Shown: positions 1 to 5,465 of the stretch, in pieces
Numbering within the stretch: position 1 is the stretch's first letter
Layout of the letters: every line of letters begins with the position of its first letter
NCBI GenBank assembly: GCA_964510525.1
Contig: CAZECE010000110.1
Span: forward strand, 1 to 6,721
Length of the DNA stretch: 6,721 bases
Reading direction: 5' to 3'
DNA from: CAZECE01 sp964510525
Lineage (GTDB): Bacteria > Pseudomonadota > Gammaproteobacteria > Pseudomonadales > JANQJO01
Program-made: the position numbers and the translations under genes
The notes under the pieces: generated by a model
Databases searched by the model: none
Seen by the model: the letters and a program-made list of their open reading frames with translations, nothing else
What the model was told of the DNA's origin: nothing

Positions 1-543
1 AATGGCCAGTTCCTCGAGGGCTATTACAACATAATCCATCGATTCGTATCCGTTGTACTTAAAGACGCTAATCTTGAACAACCCGAGCTGGTTTTCTGGT
101 GGAGCGAGTGCGGCAAACATGTTAGAAATTTTCCTAAGCCAAGCCTTTTAAGAAAACCTGGTGAGTTAGAAAAAGTAGTTACTTACATTATTTGGAATGC
201 TTCCGTCGTACATAGTACAGACCATTACTCTTTTGGGCATTTACCCAACCTTGTCGAGTGGTTAAGGTTGAGAGTACCTTACCCAAACGCGAGAGTCATA
301 CCCAAATTAGATCGCTCATGTTTTACTACTAAAGAAGACAGGTTTCGCATGTTTATGACCCACAGGATGCATATTACACCTAACACAATTCATAAATTAA
401 CCGATGTTGACTATGGTTTTGATTCAACGGAAGCACAGGAAGCTCAAAAGCAATTTATTTTGGAACTAAAAAATTATGATCTCAAGCCAGGCGTTACTCG
501 CCATGCTCCACTGGATCAAATAGCAACAAGTATTCAATTTTAA
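1..543 (+). CDS. Lipoxygenase-like protein, C-terminal part (5' end outside window)
   Basis: The frame is open from base 1 to a TAA at 541-543, giving 180 residues with no start inside that is needed; the gene begins upstream. Residues 56-80 form a helix of the type seen in lipoxygenases (IIWNASVVHSTDHYSFGH), where the family carries two metal ligands four residues apart (His-x3-Asn or His-x3-His). Here these are H71 and H75. The distal segment (RMHITPNTIHKL, then PLDQIATSIQF at the end) also matches the layout of the lipoxygenase C-terminus. The family usually ends in Ile, whose carboxylate binds the iron; this protein ends in Phe. Lipoxygenases add dioxygen to polyunsaturated fatty acids. 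The two other His ligands would lie upstream and cannot be checked. Family assignment is from pattern recognition and is likely, not certain. The membrane-protein gene follows after 43 bp. Confidence 0.66.
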   Translation, partial: NGQFLEGYYNIIHRFVSVVLKDANLEQPELVFWWSECGKHVRNFPKPSLLRKPGELEKVVTYIIWNASVVHSTDHYSFGHLPNLVEWLRLRVPYPNARVIPKLDRSCFTTKEDRFRMFMTHRMHITPNTIHKLTDVDYGFDSTEAQEAQKQFILELKNYDLKPGVTRHAPLDQIATSIQF

Positions 544-574
544 AAAGCACATCACTATTTTGAAGTGCTTAAAT

Positions 575-578
575 GAGG
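575..578 (+). promoter_or_regulatory. Ribosome binding site that decides the membrane-protein start
   Basis: GAGG lies 8 nt before the ATG at 587. It favours that ATG over an in-frame TTG at 560, which would add nine non-membrane residues and has no comparable site before it. Confidence 0.6.
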
Positions 579-586
579 TTCCGTAT

Positions 587-1519
587 ATGAACACCCTTTT
601 TGCAATAGATCGTGTTTATATCCTTACAGAATGGCCTAGCACTTACTGGCTATTTTATGCCATCGCAACGTTAGCTTTGTCTTTTTTTATCTATCATAAA
701 GTTCACTTGCGTGTGCACTCTAAAAAGCTTATTGCCTCTTTTGGTTTGATACTTTTTTTAGTGAGCATTTATCCATTCATTGATTTTGCTATTTCAGGTA
801 CCAATTGGTCTGGCGGCGCAAGCAATAGAGAGCCGAATAAGGTTGAATTTCTCCACACTGCACTAATGGCAGTTTTCTCGGCCATGATCATCATGCAATT
901 GTCCGCCATTTTATTAAAAAAACGCAAACTCCATGTTTTAGCGGGAAGATTATTGTTATACGTGCTCATGCCCGCAATTTTTATAGAGTTACTGTTTAAT
1001 TCAGGTTTGTTTTTTTTAACTCAAAAACCACGGTTATTAGCGACAGTATTAGCAGGTGTACCGGAAATTGAAACCACCATCGTCATTAAGTTTGCGCTGG
1101 CATTCTCGGTCGCTATTTTGACGCCGGCCGCACTTGCAATATATTGGCTTCTAATCATAAAAGCGCCCCGAAAGCATCATACTATTTTCGCAACATTATT
1201 TATCATTGCCGCAAGCGGACCTGGTTTCGTACGCTATTTTTTTCACTTTCTTTATAATTCATCTGACTGTCCTATGTTTCTATATGATGAAATCAGTACA
1301 CTGATTCAAGCAATAGGATTTAACTTGATAGGATTGTTCTTTTGCCCATTGGTTGCTTTAGTTTATGCTACAAGACCCATAAATGAGCGCAAATCAACGG
1401 CCAGTCTCTGCTTTTCTTTTCATTTTTATTTATTTCACCATATCGTATCCAGCATCGCCGCAGGAGTCATTGGCTTACCTTTCTCGATTTCATGCCACAA
1501 TTCAATTCCTAACTTATAA
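587..1519 (+). CDS. Multi-pass inner-membrane protein of unknown function
   Basis: This is a 310-residue, strongly hydrophobic protein. I chose the ATG at 587 because it has a Shine-Dalgarno site; the frame is open back to a TTG at 560. About seven membrane helices can be read: one near the N-terminus, one around LIASFGLILFLVSIYPF, one beginning FLHTALMAVFSAMIIMQL, one after a KKRKLHVLAGRLL segment, then three more ending near VALVYATRP. A further hydrophobic stretch near the C-terminus may be an eighth. The LHxxxGR motif at a helix start recalls DUF2306-like and haem-b membrane proteins, but the resemblance is too short to assign a family. Its position 43 bp after the lipoxygenase-like gene, on the same strand, suggests co-transcription and perhaps a role with lipid or redox substrates in the membrane. 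That is inference. Confidence 0.75.
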   Translation: MNTLFAIDRVYILTEWPSTYWLFYAIATLALSFFIYHKVHLRVHSKKLIASFGLILFLVSIYPFIDFAISGTNWSGGASNREPNKVEFLHTALMAVFSAMIIMQLSAILLKKRKLHVLAGRLLLYVLMPAIFIELLFNSGLFFLTQKPRLLATVLAGVPEIETTIVIKFALAFSVAILTPAALAIYWLLIIKAPRKHHTIFATLFIIAASGPGFVRYFFHFLYNSSDCPMFLYDEISTLIQAIGFNLIGLFFCPLVALVYATRPINERKSTASLCFSFHFYLFHHIVSSIAAGVIGLPFSISCHNSIPNL

Positions 1520-1550
1520 CCCTCCCCATTAACAATCTAGCATTAGGCAT

Positions 1551-1598
1551 TTTCTTACCCATGTGGGAGCTAGGTGCGGCGACGAAGAAGTAGGGTAA
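1551..1598 (+). other. GC-rich patch resembling a degenerate REP-type element
   Basis: Between the membrane protein and the ATPase (1520-1703) an otherwise AT-rich spacer holds a compact GC-rich stretch containing TGTGGGAGC followed by GGTGCGGCGACGAAG. The opening resembles the head of repetitive extragenic palindromes known from pseudomonads, but the internal stem is not evident. Short flanking TTACCC and GGGTAA (1555-1560 and 1593-1598) are inverted copies. It may be a decayed REP or simply a remnant; no gene is visible. Confidence 0.25.
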
Positions 1599-1634
1599 AA
1601 AAGTATTTTCAGCCGTCAACAACACAAAATTTAA

Positions 1635-1663
1635 GATAATCTAAAGTTAAACCTTAGATTATC
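1635..1663 (-). terminator. Possible terminator for the ATPase gene
   Basis: GATAATCTAA(A)G at 1635-1646 pairs with CTTAGATTATC at 1653-1663: an 11-bp stem with one bulged A and a ~6-nt loop. Read on the minus strand it lies about 40 bp after the ATPase stop and is followed by TTAAATTTT. The stem is AT-rich and the U-tract imperfect, so it may instead be an operator-like palindrome or act in both directions. Confidence 0.35.
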
Positions 1664-1703
1664 CTAAGTTGACCTTAGAGAAATCCACTACCCGTTCATT
1701 GAT

Positions 1704-2885
1704 TTATATATCAACAGATAACTGTCTTTCAATATGAGTAAGCGGTATGACAGTCACTTGCTCATGAAGCAAATAAGTACGCTGTCCTGGATACACCACA
1801 TAAATTTTTTCGACCTCTAACGATTCTAACGCCGAATAAAGAGACTTCGTCATTTTGGGCGCATCTTGATATTTAAATTCGAAACCGACAGCCTGTTTAG
1901 GGCTTTGAACCAATAAATCCAATTCAGCTCCTTGGTGAGTGGCCCAGAAATAACACTCCTCTGGTTCAAATTGCCCCAACTTAATCACATTTTCTAAGGC
2001 ATACCCTTCCCACGAGGCCCCCAGCTTTGGGTGCGATTGAAGCGCTTGCAAGCCATTAATGCCTAGAAAATGGTGATACAAACCACTATCTCGAAGGTAA
2101 ACCTTGCTTTGCTTGACCTGTCGCTTAGCAATGTTCGCATGCCAAGGTTTGAGCTCCCGCACCATAAAAGTCCCCAACAAAATATCGAGGTATTTTTTTA
2201 CAGTGGCACTGCTGGATTCAATGCTGCGTGCCAACTCAGCAACATTCAAAATATTTCCATGATAATGCACCAACATATTCCAAAATTTTCGCAGTGTCTG
2301 CGCTGGAATGTTGATACCTAAATTCGGAATATCGCTTTCAAGATACGTTCGAATATAATTTTGTAACCACGTATTCGCCAACGATGCGTCTGGTGCTAAA
2401 TAAGCCTTAGGAAAGCCGCCTTGCATCCAATGGCGAGTCATTTCCTCAATTTCCAGCACATGAAACGGAGAAACTTCAATATATCCAATACGCCCTGCCA
2501 AACTTTCAGAAGACTGCCGAATCAAATCTCGGGAAGCACTGCCCAAAATAAGAAAACGAGTATTTGAATCAGGGCGATCAACCAATACTCGTAGCAGGGT
2601 AAAAAGATCGGGCAAGCGCTGAACTTCATCTATAACCACCAACCCAGACAATGGACTTAACGTCAGCTGAGGGTTTTCAAGCTGAGCAAGATGCTGAGGA
2701 TTTTCCAAATCAAAATACGTAACATGCTGATCGGCTTCTTGAGCAGCATGGTACGCTCGCGCCAACGTTGTCTTACCGCACTGACGAGGACCCAATAACG
2801 CCACAACTGGATGGATTTTAAAATTTTGCGATATTTTTTCGAGATATTCGGGTCGATTTACATTCAAAACCACAGTATTATCCAT
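1704..2885 (-). CDS. AAA family ATPase with C-terminal DUF4143 (AAA_14/DUF4143 type)
   Basis: The protein has 393 residues, a normal full length for this family. Residues 32-40 (GPRQCGKTT) are the Walker A loop, VVIDEVQ around 83-89 is Walker B, and ILGSAS at 113-118 is the family's sensor-like strand. The C-terminal half matches DUF4143: RTYLESDIPNLG near 179-190, a winged-helix-like segment (NVAELARSIESSSATVKKYL), then LRDSGLYHHFLG. The end has D323 and E336-F-K338 (AELDLLV, then GFEFKY), a spacing like PD-(D/E)xK nuclease folds. These proteins are widespread in bacteria and archaea, often in accessory regions, and their cellular role is poorly known; ATP binding is the secure prediction. 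The ATG at 2885 is in the family's usual position, but no Shine-Dalgarno site precedes it and the codon lies inside a large inverted repeat. It sits 107 bp downstream of the first Fic gene on the same strand. Confidence 0.92.
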   Translation of the reverse strand: MDNTVVLNVNRPEYLEKISQNFKIHPVVALLGPRQCGKTTLARAYHAAQEADQHVTYFDLENPQHLAQLENPQLTLSPLSGLVVIDEVQRLPDLFTLLRVLVDRPDSNTRFLILGSASRDLIRQSSESLAGRIGYIEVSPFHVLEIEEMTRHWMQGGFPKAYLAPDASLANTWLQNYIRTYLESDIPNLGINIPAQTLRKFWNMLVHYHGNILNVAELARSIESSSATVKKYLDILLGTFMVRELKPWHANIAKRQVKQSKVYLRDSGLYHHFLGINGLQALQSHPKLGASWEGYALENVIKLGQFEPEECYFWATHQGAELDLLVQSPKQAVGFEFKYQDAPKMTKSLYSALESLEVEKIYVVYPGQRTYLLHEQVTVIPLTHIERQLSVDI

Positions 2886-2924
2886 GAAATATTAAACTTA
2901 GAGTTGAATATTTCATGGATAATA
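2876..2924 (-). promoter_or_regulatory. 18-bp perfect inverted repeat spanning the ATPase start codon
   Basis: TATTATCCATGAAATATT (2876-2893) and its exact reverse complement (2907-2924) are separated by 13 nt. The left arm contains the ATPase start codon (2883-2885) and its next codons. In the mRNA the start would be buried in a hairpin; on DNA the repeat could be a dimeric repressor site. A TATTAT at 2919-2924 on the minus strand may serve as a -10 element, with no convincing -35. Confidence 0.75.
2878..2916 (-). other. Possible 12-codon upstream ORF overlapping the ATPase start
   Basis: Because the right arm mirrors the left, it brings its own ATG (2914-2916). Translation from it gives MKYSTLSLIFHG and a TAA at 2878-2880, running across the ATPase ATG in another frame. 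No Shine-Dalgarno site precedes it, so it may be only a by-product of the palindrome, or a decoy start that limits ATPase translation. Confidence 0.2.
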
Positions 2925-2970
2925 GCATATAACTTAGGTCCACGAGAAAATTAGAGCCTCAAATACCCAG

Positions 2971-2982
2971 CTCTTTAAAGAG
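2971..2982. repeat. 12-bp perfect palindrome in the Fic-ATPase spacer
   Basis: CTCTTTAAAGAG lies just downstream of the first Fic stop codon and about 85 bp upstream of the ATPase start. It could be a small operator for the ATPase promoter. It is not followed by a U-run, so it is not a convincing terminator. Confidence 0.3.
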
Positions 2983-2992
2983 AGTCACTTTA

Positions 2993-3958
2993 TCACCGGC
3001 TAAAAACATACCGCGTTCGAGCACGCTCCCCCATTTTTTTTAACCCCCCCTGATCAAGCCCATATTTCAAATCTCGACTCGCGGTTGCGCTGGAAATGTG
3101 TTTATGTATTTGCTGATAGGCCTTACGGGCAAAAGGCGTATCGCCTAACGCCTCACGAGCCAATTGCAACCGCCGGTCTGTGGTATCGCCTTCTAATACC
3201 AAAGCCTCTTTCAGTTCTTTAAGGCTCTGACACAGCAAATTCAACAAAAACTCAATGAACAACGTCGAGTTGCCCTGTTGATCACAGGTTTCAAGCACGC
3301 GATAGTAATCGGTCTGTTCTTTTTTGATTGCGGTTTCTACCGGTAAATATTCAAACAAGGCGTTTTCTTGCATTAATAAAAGGGTTTGCCACAAACGCCC
3401 AACTCGACCATTACCATCTGAAAAAGGGTGGATAAACATCAGTTCATAATGAAATACACAGGACTTTATCAGCATAGGGGTTTCATGATCTGCATTTAGA
3501 TAATGAAACAAGTCTTCCATCAGATGCGGTACTCGAGCGTAACTGGGGGCAATGTGTTTAACCTGTTCACCTCTGTAAATGCCAACATCAACCTGTCGAT
3601 AAGCCCCCGCATCGGCGATGAGGCCATGCATCAAGGCATGATGCCCTGCTAGGAAAGAGTCTTGACTAAGCGCCTCATACTGATTCAGTTGGTTGTAAGC
3701 ATTAATGGCATTCAAAACTTCGGTAATGTCCTTTTTTGGGCCGAGTACTGTTTTATTATTGATGAGATCCGTCACTTGAGGGATTGAAAGCGTATTGCCT
3801 TCAATGGCCAGAGAGCTGTGAATGGTTTGAATTCGATTCTTTTTTCTCAGCTCTGGCTGAGGCACAGTCACTCGCATGCCCTGCAGCTGGCCAAGCGATT
3901 GACCTATCTCTAGAACGAGCTGCAAACTGGTCGATGTGATGTCAAAAGGTGGCTTCAT
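2993..3958 (-). CDS. Fic family protein (predicted protein AMPylase), class II layout
   Basis: The protein has 321 residues. H177-R188 is an intact Fic core, HPFSDGNGRVGR, matching HPFx(D/E)GNGRxxR: the His is the catalytic base, the acidic residue binds magnesium and the Gly/Arg residues hold the nucleotide. S49 to G54 (SLAIEG) is the (S/T)xxxE(G/N) inhibitory motif, N-terminal to the core, which in class II Fic proteins blocks ATP until relieved. KHIAPSYARVP around 134-144 is the expected flap region. The C-terminus (SSATASRDLKYGLDQGGLKKMGE) is a winged helix likely to bind DNA. Family members usually transfer AMP to Ser/Thr/Tyr of a target protein; the target is unknown. There is no Shine-Dalgarno site before the ATG at 3956-3958, and a palindrome abuts it. 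The coding strand has a run of G7, then TT, then A8 near the end. The gene is divergent from a second, unlike Fic gene. Confidence 0.93.
   Translation of the reverse strand: MKPPFDITSTSLQLVLEIGQSLGQLQGMRVTVPQPELRKKNRIQTIHSSLAIEGNTLSIPQVTDLINNKTVLGPKKDITEVLNAINAYNQLNQYEALSQDSFLAGHHALMHGLIADAGAYRQVDVGIYRGEQVKHIAPSYARVPHLMEDLFHYLNADHETPMLIKSCVFHYELMFIHPFSDGNGRVGRLWQTLLLMQENALFEYLPVETAIKKEQTDYYRVLETCDQQGNSTLFIEFLLNLLCQSLKELKEALVLEGDTTDRRLQLAREALGDTPFARKAYQQIHKHISSATASRDLKYGLDQGGLKKMGERARTRYVFSR
3034..3050 (-). repeat. Paired homopolymer runs inside the Fic C-terminus
   Basis: On the coding strand a G7 run (3044-3050) is followed by TT and an A8 run (3034-3041), with a G5 run one base further on (3028-3032). 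They encode GGLKKMGE in the winged-helix part. Such runs slip during replication; a one-base change would alter the last ~20 residues and leave the catalytic core intact. Confidence 0.6.
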
Positions 3959-3960
3959 TC

Positions 3961-3990
3961 ACATGATAGTATCATATAATACTATCATGT
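3961..3990. promoter_or_regulatory. 30-bp palindrome: probable operator of the first Fic gene
   Basis: ACATGATAGTAT (3961-3972) and ATACTATCATGT (3979-3990) are exact reverse complements around a 6-nt centre. The site begins 2 bp upstream of the Fic start codon and covers the likely -10 and part of the -35. The layout suits a dimeric repressor; the Fic winged-helix domain or that of its divergent neighbour are candidates (inference). Confidence 0.75.
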
Positions 3991-3993
3991 CGA
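3966..3993 (-). promoter_or_regulatory. Possible promoter of the first Fic gene, giving a leaderless mRNA
   Basis: On the minus strand TCGACA (3988-3993, 5 of 6 to the -35 consensus) and TACTAT (3966-3971, 4 of 6 to the -10) are 16 bp apart. A start about 7 nt downstream would fall at or next to the ATG, which fits the missing Shine-Dalgarno site. Confidence 0.4.
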
Positions 3994-4018
3994 CTATTTA
4001 AACTGTATTTTAAGCGCA

Positions 4019-4126
4019 TGCGGCGATTAACCGCGACATTCACCGCAAAAAATGCGGTGTTAACATTGTATTTGCGGCGAATCACTGCTATTTTCACTGC
4101 ATAATATGCGGTGATTAGTAAAATAT
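4019..4126. repeat. Diverged 54-bp tandem duplication carrying eight symmetric half-sites
   Basis: Unit 1 (4019-4072) and unit 2 (4073-4126) share the order TGCGGCG, a 3-nt gap, an ACCGCG/CACTGCT-type site, 5 nt, CACYGCA, 5 nt, TGCGGTG. The matching elements start exactly 54 bp apart (4019/4073, 4041/4095, 4053/4107). Each unit holds an inverted 19-bp site: CACCGCA-N5-TGCGGTG at 4041-4059 and CACTGCA-N5-TGCGGTG at 4095-4113. It fills most of the divergent Fic region upstream of the gene at 4144 and looks like a multi-site operator. No strong -35/-10 pair is visible for that gene; TAAAAT at 4119-4124 is a weak -10 candidate. Confidence 0.65.
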
Positions 4127-4128
4127 TT

Positions 4129-4137
4129 ACATGATAG
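4129..4137 (+). promoter_or_regulatory. Half-site shared with the first Fic operator
   Basis: ACATGATAG here repeats the first nine bases of the 3961-3990 palindrome and lies 6 bp before the second Fic start codon. It occupies the place where a Shine-Dalgarno site would be expected. It may let the same regulator touch both Fic genes. Confidence 0.4.
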
Positions 4138-4143
4138 ATTGCG

Positions 4144-5283
4144 ATGAACTGGATACACGAGCATCAAAACTGGCCAAATTTTACCTGGGATAACACAGCG
4201 CTTTCTCAAAAGCTCATTGATATCCGGCACCGTCAGGGGCGCTTACTGGGCCGAATGGAAGGGCTTGGTTTTGATCTTCAAAAAGAAGCCCACCTTAAAA
4301 CCTTAACCAATGATGTTGTAAAATCATCGGCGATTGAAGGGGAAAACCTAAACCCCGAAGAAGTTCGCTCCTCTATTGCTCAGCGATTAGGAATTGAAAT
4401 CGCCGCGATCACGCCCGCCAGCCGTGATGTGGATGGCATTGTGGAAATCATGCTCGATGCCACCCAACACTTTTCCAAACCACTGACAAAAGAGCGTCTC
4501 TTCAACTGGCATGCCGCGTTATTTCCAACAGGCCGAAGCGGGATCAAGCGCATCACGATTGCTGATTGGCGCAACAAGGCTGCGGGCCCCATGCAAGTGG
4601 TCTCAGGTCCCATCGGCCGAGAAACCATACATTTTGAAGCCCCTGATGCCGATCGCTTAAACGATGAAATGAACCGTTTTTTTTCGTGGTTTGAGGCAAA
4701 CAATACGACGAGCAAAGCATTAGATCCGGCATTAAAAGCACTAGACCCCATGTTAAAAGCGGGCATTGCGCATTTCTGGTTTGTTACCATACACCCTTTT
4801 GAAGATGGCAATGGTCGGATCGCCAGAGCCATTAGCGACATGGCGTTAGCGCGCTCTGACGGTACATCGAACCGGTTTTACAGTGTCTCCACTCAAATAG
4901 AGTATGAACGTAAACACTATTATGAGTGCCTTGAACATCAACAGCGCCGCTCGCCGGATATTTCAGCCTGGCTTAATTGGTTTTTGGGTTGTTTGAGTCG
5001 CGCGATTGATAATGCGGAACGCAGCCTTGGCAATGTGCTGTTCAAAGCCAAGCTGTGGAATCAGATCAACCAAAACCCCGTAAATCCACGCCAAACACTC
5101 ATCATCAACTGCATGTTGGAAGATGAATTTCAAGGCCACATCAGCACAAAAAGGTACGCCAAGATAGCAAAATGCTCTAAAGACACGGCCTTAAGAGACA
5201 TTCAAGAACTGACATCGCGCGGTATCTTGCTGCAAAACCCTGGCGGCGGCCGCAATACCAGCTATCGGTTGGTGGATTCATAA
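4144..5283 (+). CDS. Fic family protein with N-terminal DUF4172 domain
   Basis: The protein has 379 residues. The first ~85 match the DUF4172 type that precedes Fic domains (WIHEHQNWPNFTWD at the start), which supports the ATG at 4144 although no Shine-Dalgarno site precedes it. S61-G66 (SSAIEG) is the (S/T)xxxE(G/N) inhibitory motif. H217-R228, HPFEDGNGRIAR, is a complete Fic core, so AMP transfer from ATP to a protein hydroxyl is the expected activity. The C-terminal ~75 residues (ISTKRYAKIAKCSKDTALRD, then LTSRGILLQ) form a winged helix. Residues 192-205 repeat ALDPxLK twice just before the core. It belongs to a different Fic subtype from the divergent neighbour, so the pair is not a recent duplication. 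The substrate is unknown. The upstream half-site array suggests tight control, possibly by its own winged helix (inference). Confidence 0.94.
   Translation: MNWIHEHQNWPNFTWDNTALSQKLIDIRHRQGRLLGRMEGLGFDLQKEAHLKTLTNDVVKSSAIEGENLNPEEVRSSIAQRLGIEIAAITPASRDVDGIVEIMLDATQHFSKPLTKERLFNWHAALFPTGRSGIKRITIADWRNKAAGPMQVVSGPIGRETIHFEAPDADRLNDEMNRFFSWFEANNTTSKALDPALKALDPMLKAGIAHFWFVTIHPFEDGNGRIARAISDMALARSDGTSNRFYSVSTQIEYERKHYYECLEHQQRRSPDISAWLNWFLGCLSRAIDNAERSLGNVLFKAKLWNQINQNPVNPRQTLIINCMLEDEFQGHISTKRYAKIAKCSKDTALRDIQELTSRGILLQNPGGGRNTSYRLVDS
4717..4758 (+). repeat. In-frame 21-bp tandem duplication in the second Fic gene
   Basis: GCATTAGATCCGGCATTAAA(A) at 4717-4737 is followed directly by a diverged copy at 4738-4758. 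They encode ALDPALK and ALDPMLK. Related Fic proteins usually have one such segment before the AHFWFVTIHPF helix, so this is probably a local expansion that lengthens the preceding loop or helix by two turns. Confidence 0.6.
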
Positions 5284-5290
5284 CGCCACT

Positions 5291-5330
5291 ATCTCTGCTA
5301 TTTTCATCTCTGCTATTTTCTCTGTTATTT
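5291..5330 (+). repeat. 15-bp tandem repeat (about 2.6 copies) after the second Fic gene
   Basis: ATCTCTGCTATTTTC occurs at 5291-5305 and again at 5306-5320, then a partial TCTGTTATTT follows. It lies 7 bp after the Fic stop codon. A 15-of-16 match (ATCACTGCTATTTTCA) lies at 4081-4096, upstream of the same gene, so related direct repeats flank it. The rest of the 5284-5465 spacer holds the pilin promoter and leader. Confidence 0.6.
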
Positions 5331-5366
5331 AATAGCCCTGTTAACCTCAAGAAATTAGATTATTTT

Positions 5367-5397
5367 TTGCGCTAATTTTCAAAAGTGCTTCTATACT
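5367..5397 (+). promoter_or_regulatory. Possible promoter of the MSHA-type pilin gene
   Basis: TTGCGC (5367-5372) and TATACT (5392-5397) are separated by 19 bp, longer than ideal. The -10 is good and the surroundings are AT-rich. Transcription would begin near 5404, leaving a leader of about 60 nt. Confidence 0.4.
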
Positions 5398-5453
5398 TAT
5401 TTTGAGGATTGTTTGACCAACCCCCACAGTATTTGCAAACCCATTAACTTTTT

Positions 5454-5458
5454 GAGGA
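5454..5458 (+). promoter_or_regulatory. Ribosome binding site of the MSHA-type pilin gene, with a copy 50 bp upstream
   Basis: GAGGA lies 7 nt before the ATG at 5466. The surrounding TTTTGAGGAT (5450-5459) also occurs at 5400-5409, exactly 50 bp upstream, so the leader carries two Shine-Dalgarno-like sites. Confidence 0.7.
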
Positions 5459-5465
5459 TACAGAA

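Noticed and set aside
769..969. Open frame on the minus strand inside the membrane-protein gene
   Set aside because: It is antisense to a convincing hydrophobic protein, has no family resemblance and no ribosome site.
2070..2321. Open frame on the plus strand inside the ATPase gene
   Set aside because: It overlaps the well-supported DUF4143 coding region and its translation has no recognisable motif.
4019..4126. CRISPR-like array
   Set aside because: The repeats are short, diverged, only two units, and the spacers are not unique fixed-length segments; operator sites explain it better.
4380..4841. Two minus-strand open frames inside the second Fic gene
   Set aside because: They mirror the conserved Fic coding sequence, including the catalytic motif, and lack any protein signature.
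2993..5283. The two Fic genes as a toxin-antitoxin pair (class I FicT/FicA)
   Set aside because: Class I antitoxins are small proteins carrying only the inhibitory motif. Both genes here are full-length and each has its own N-terminal inhibitory motif.
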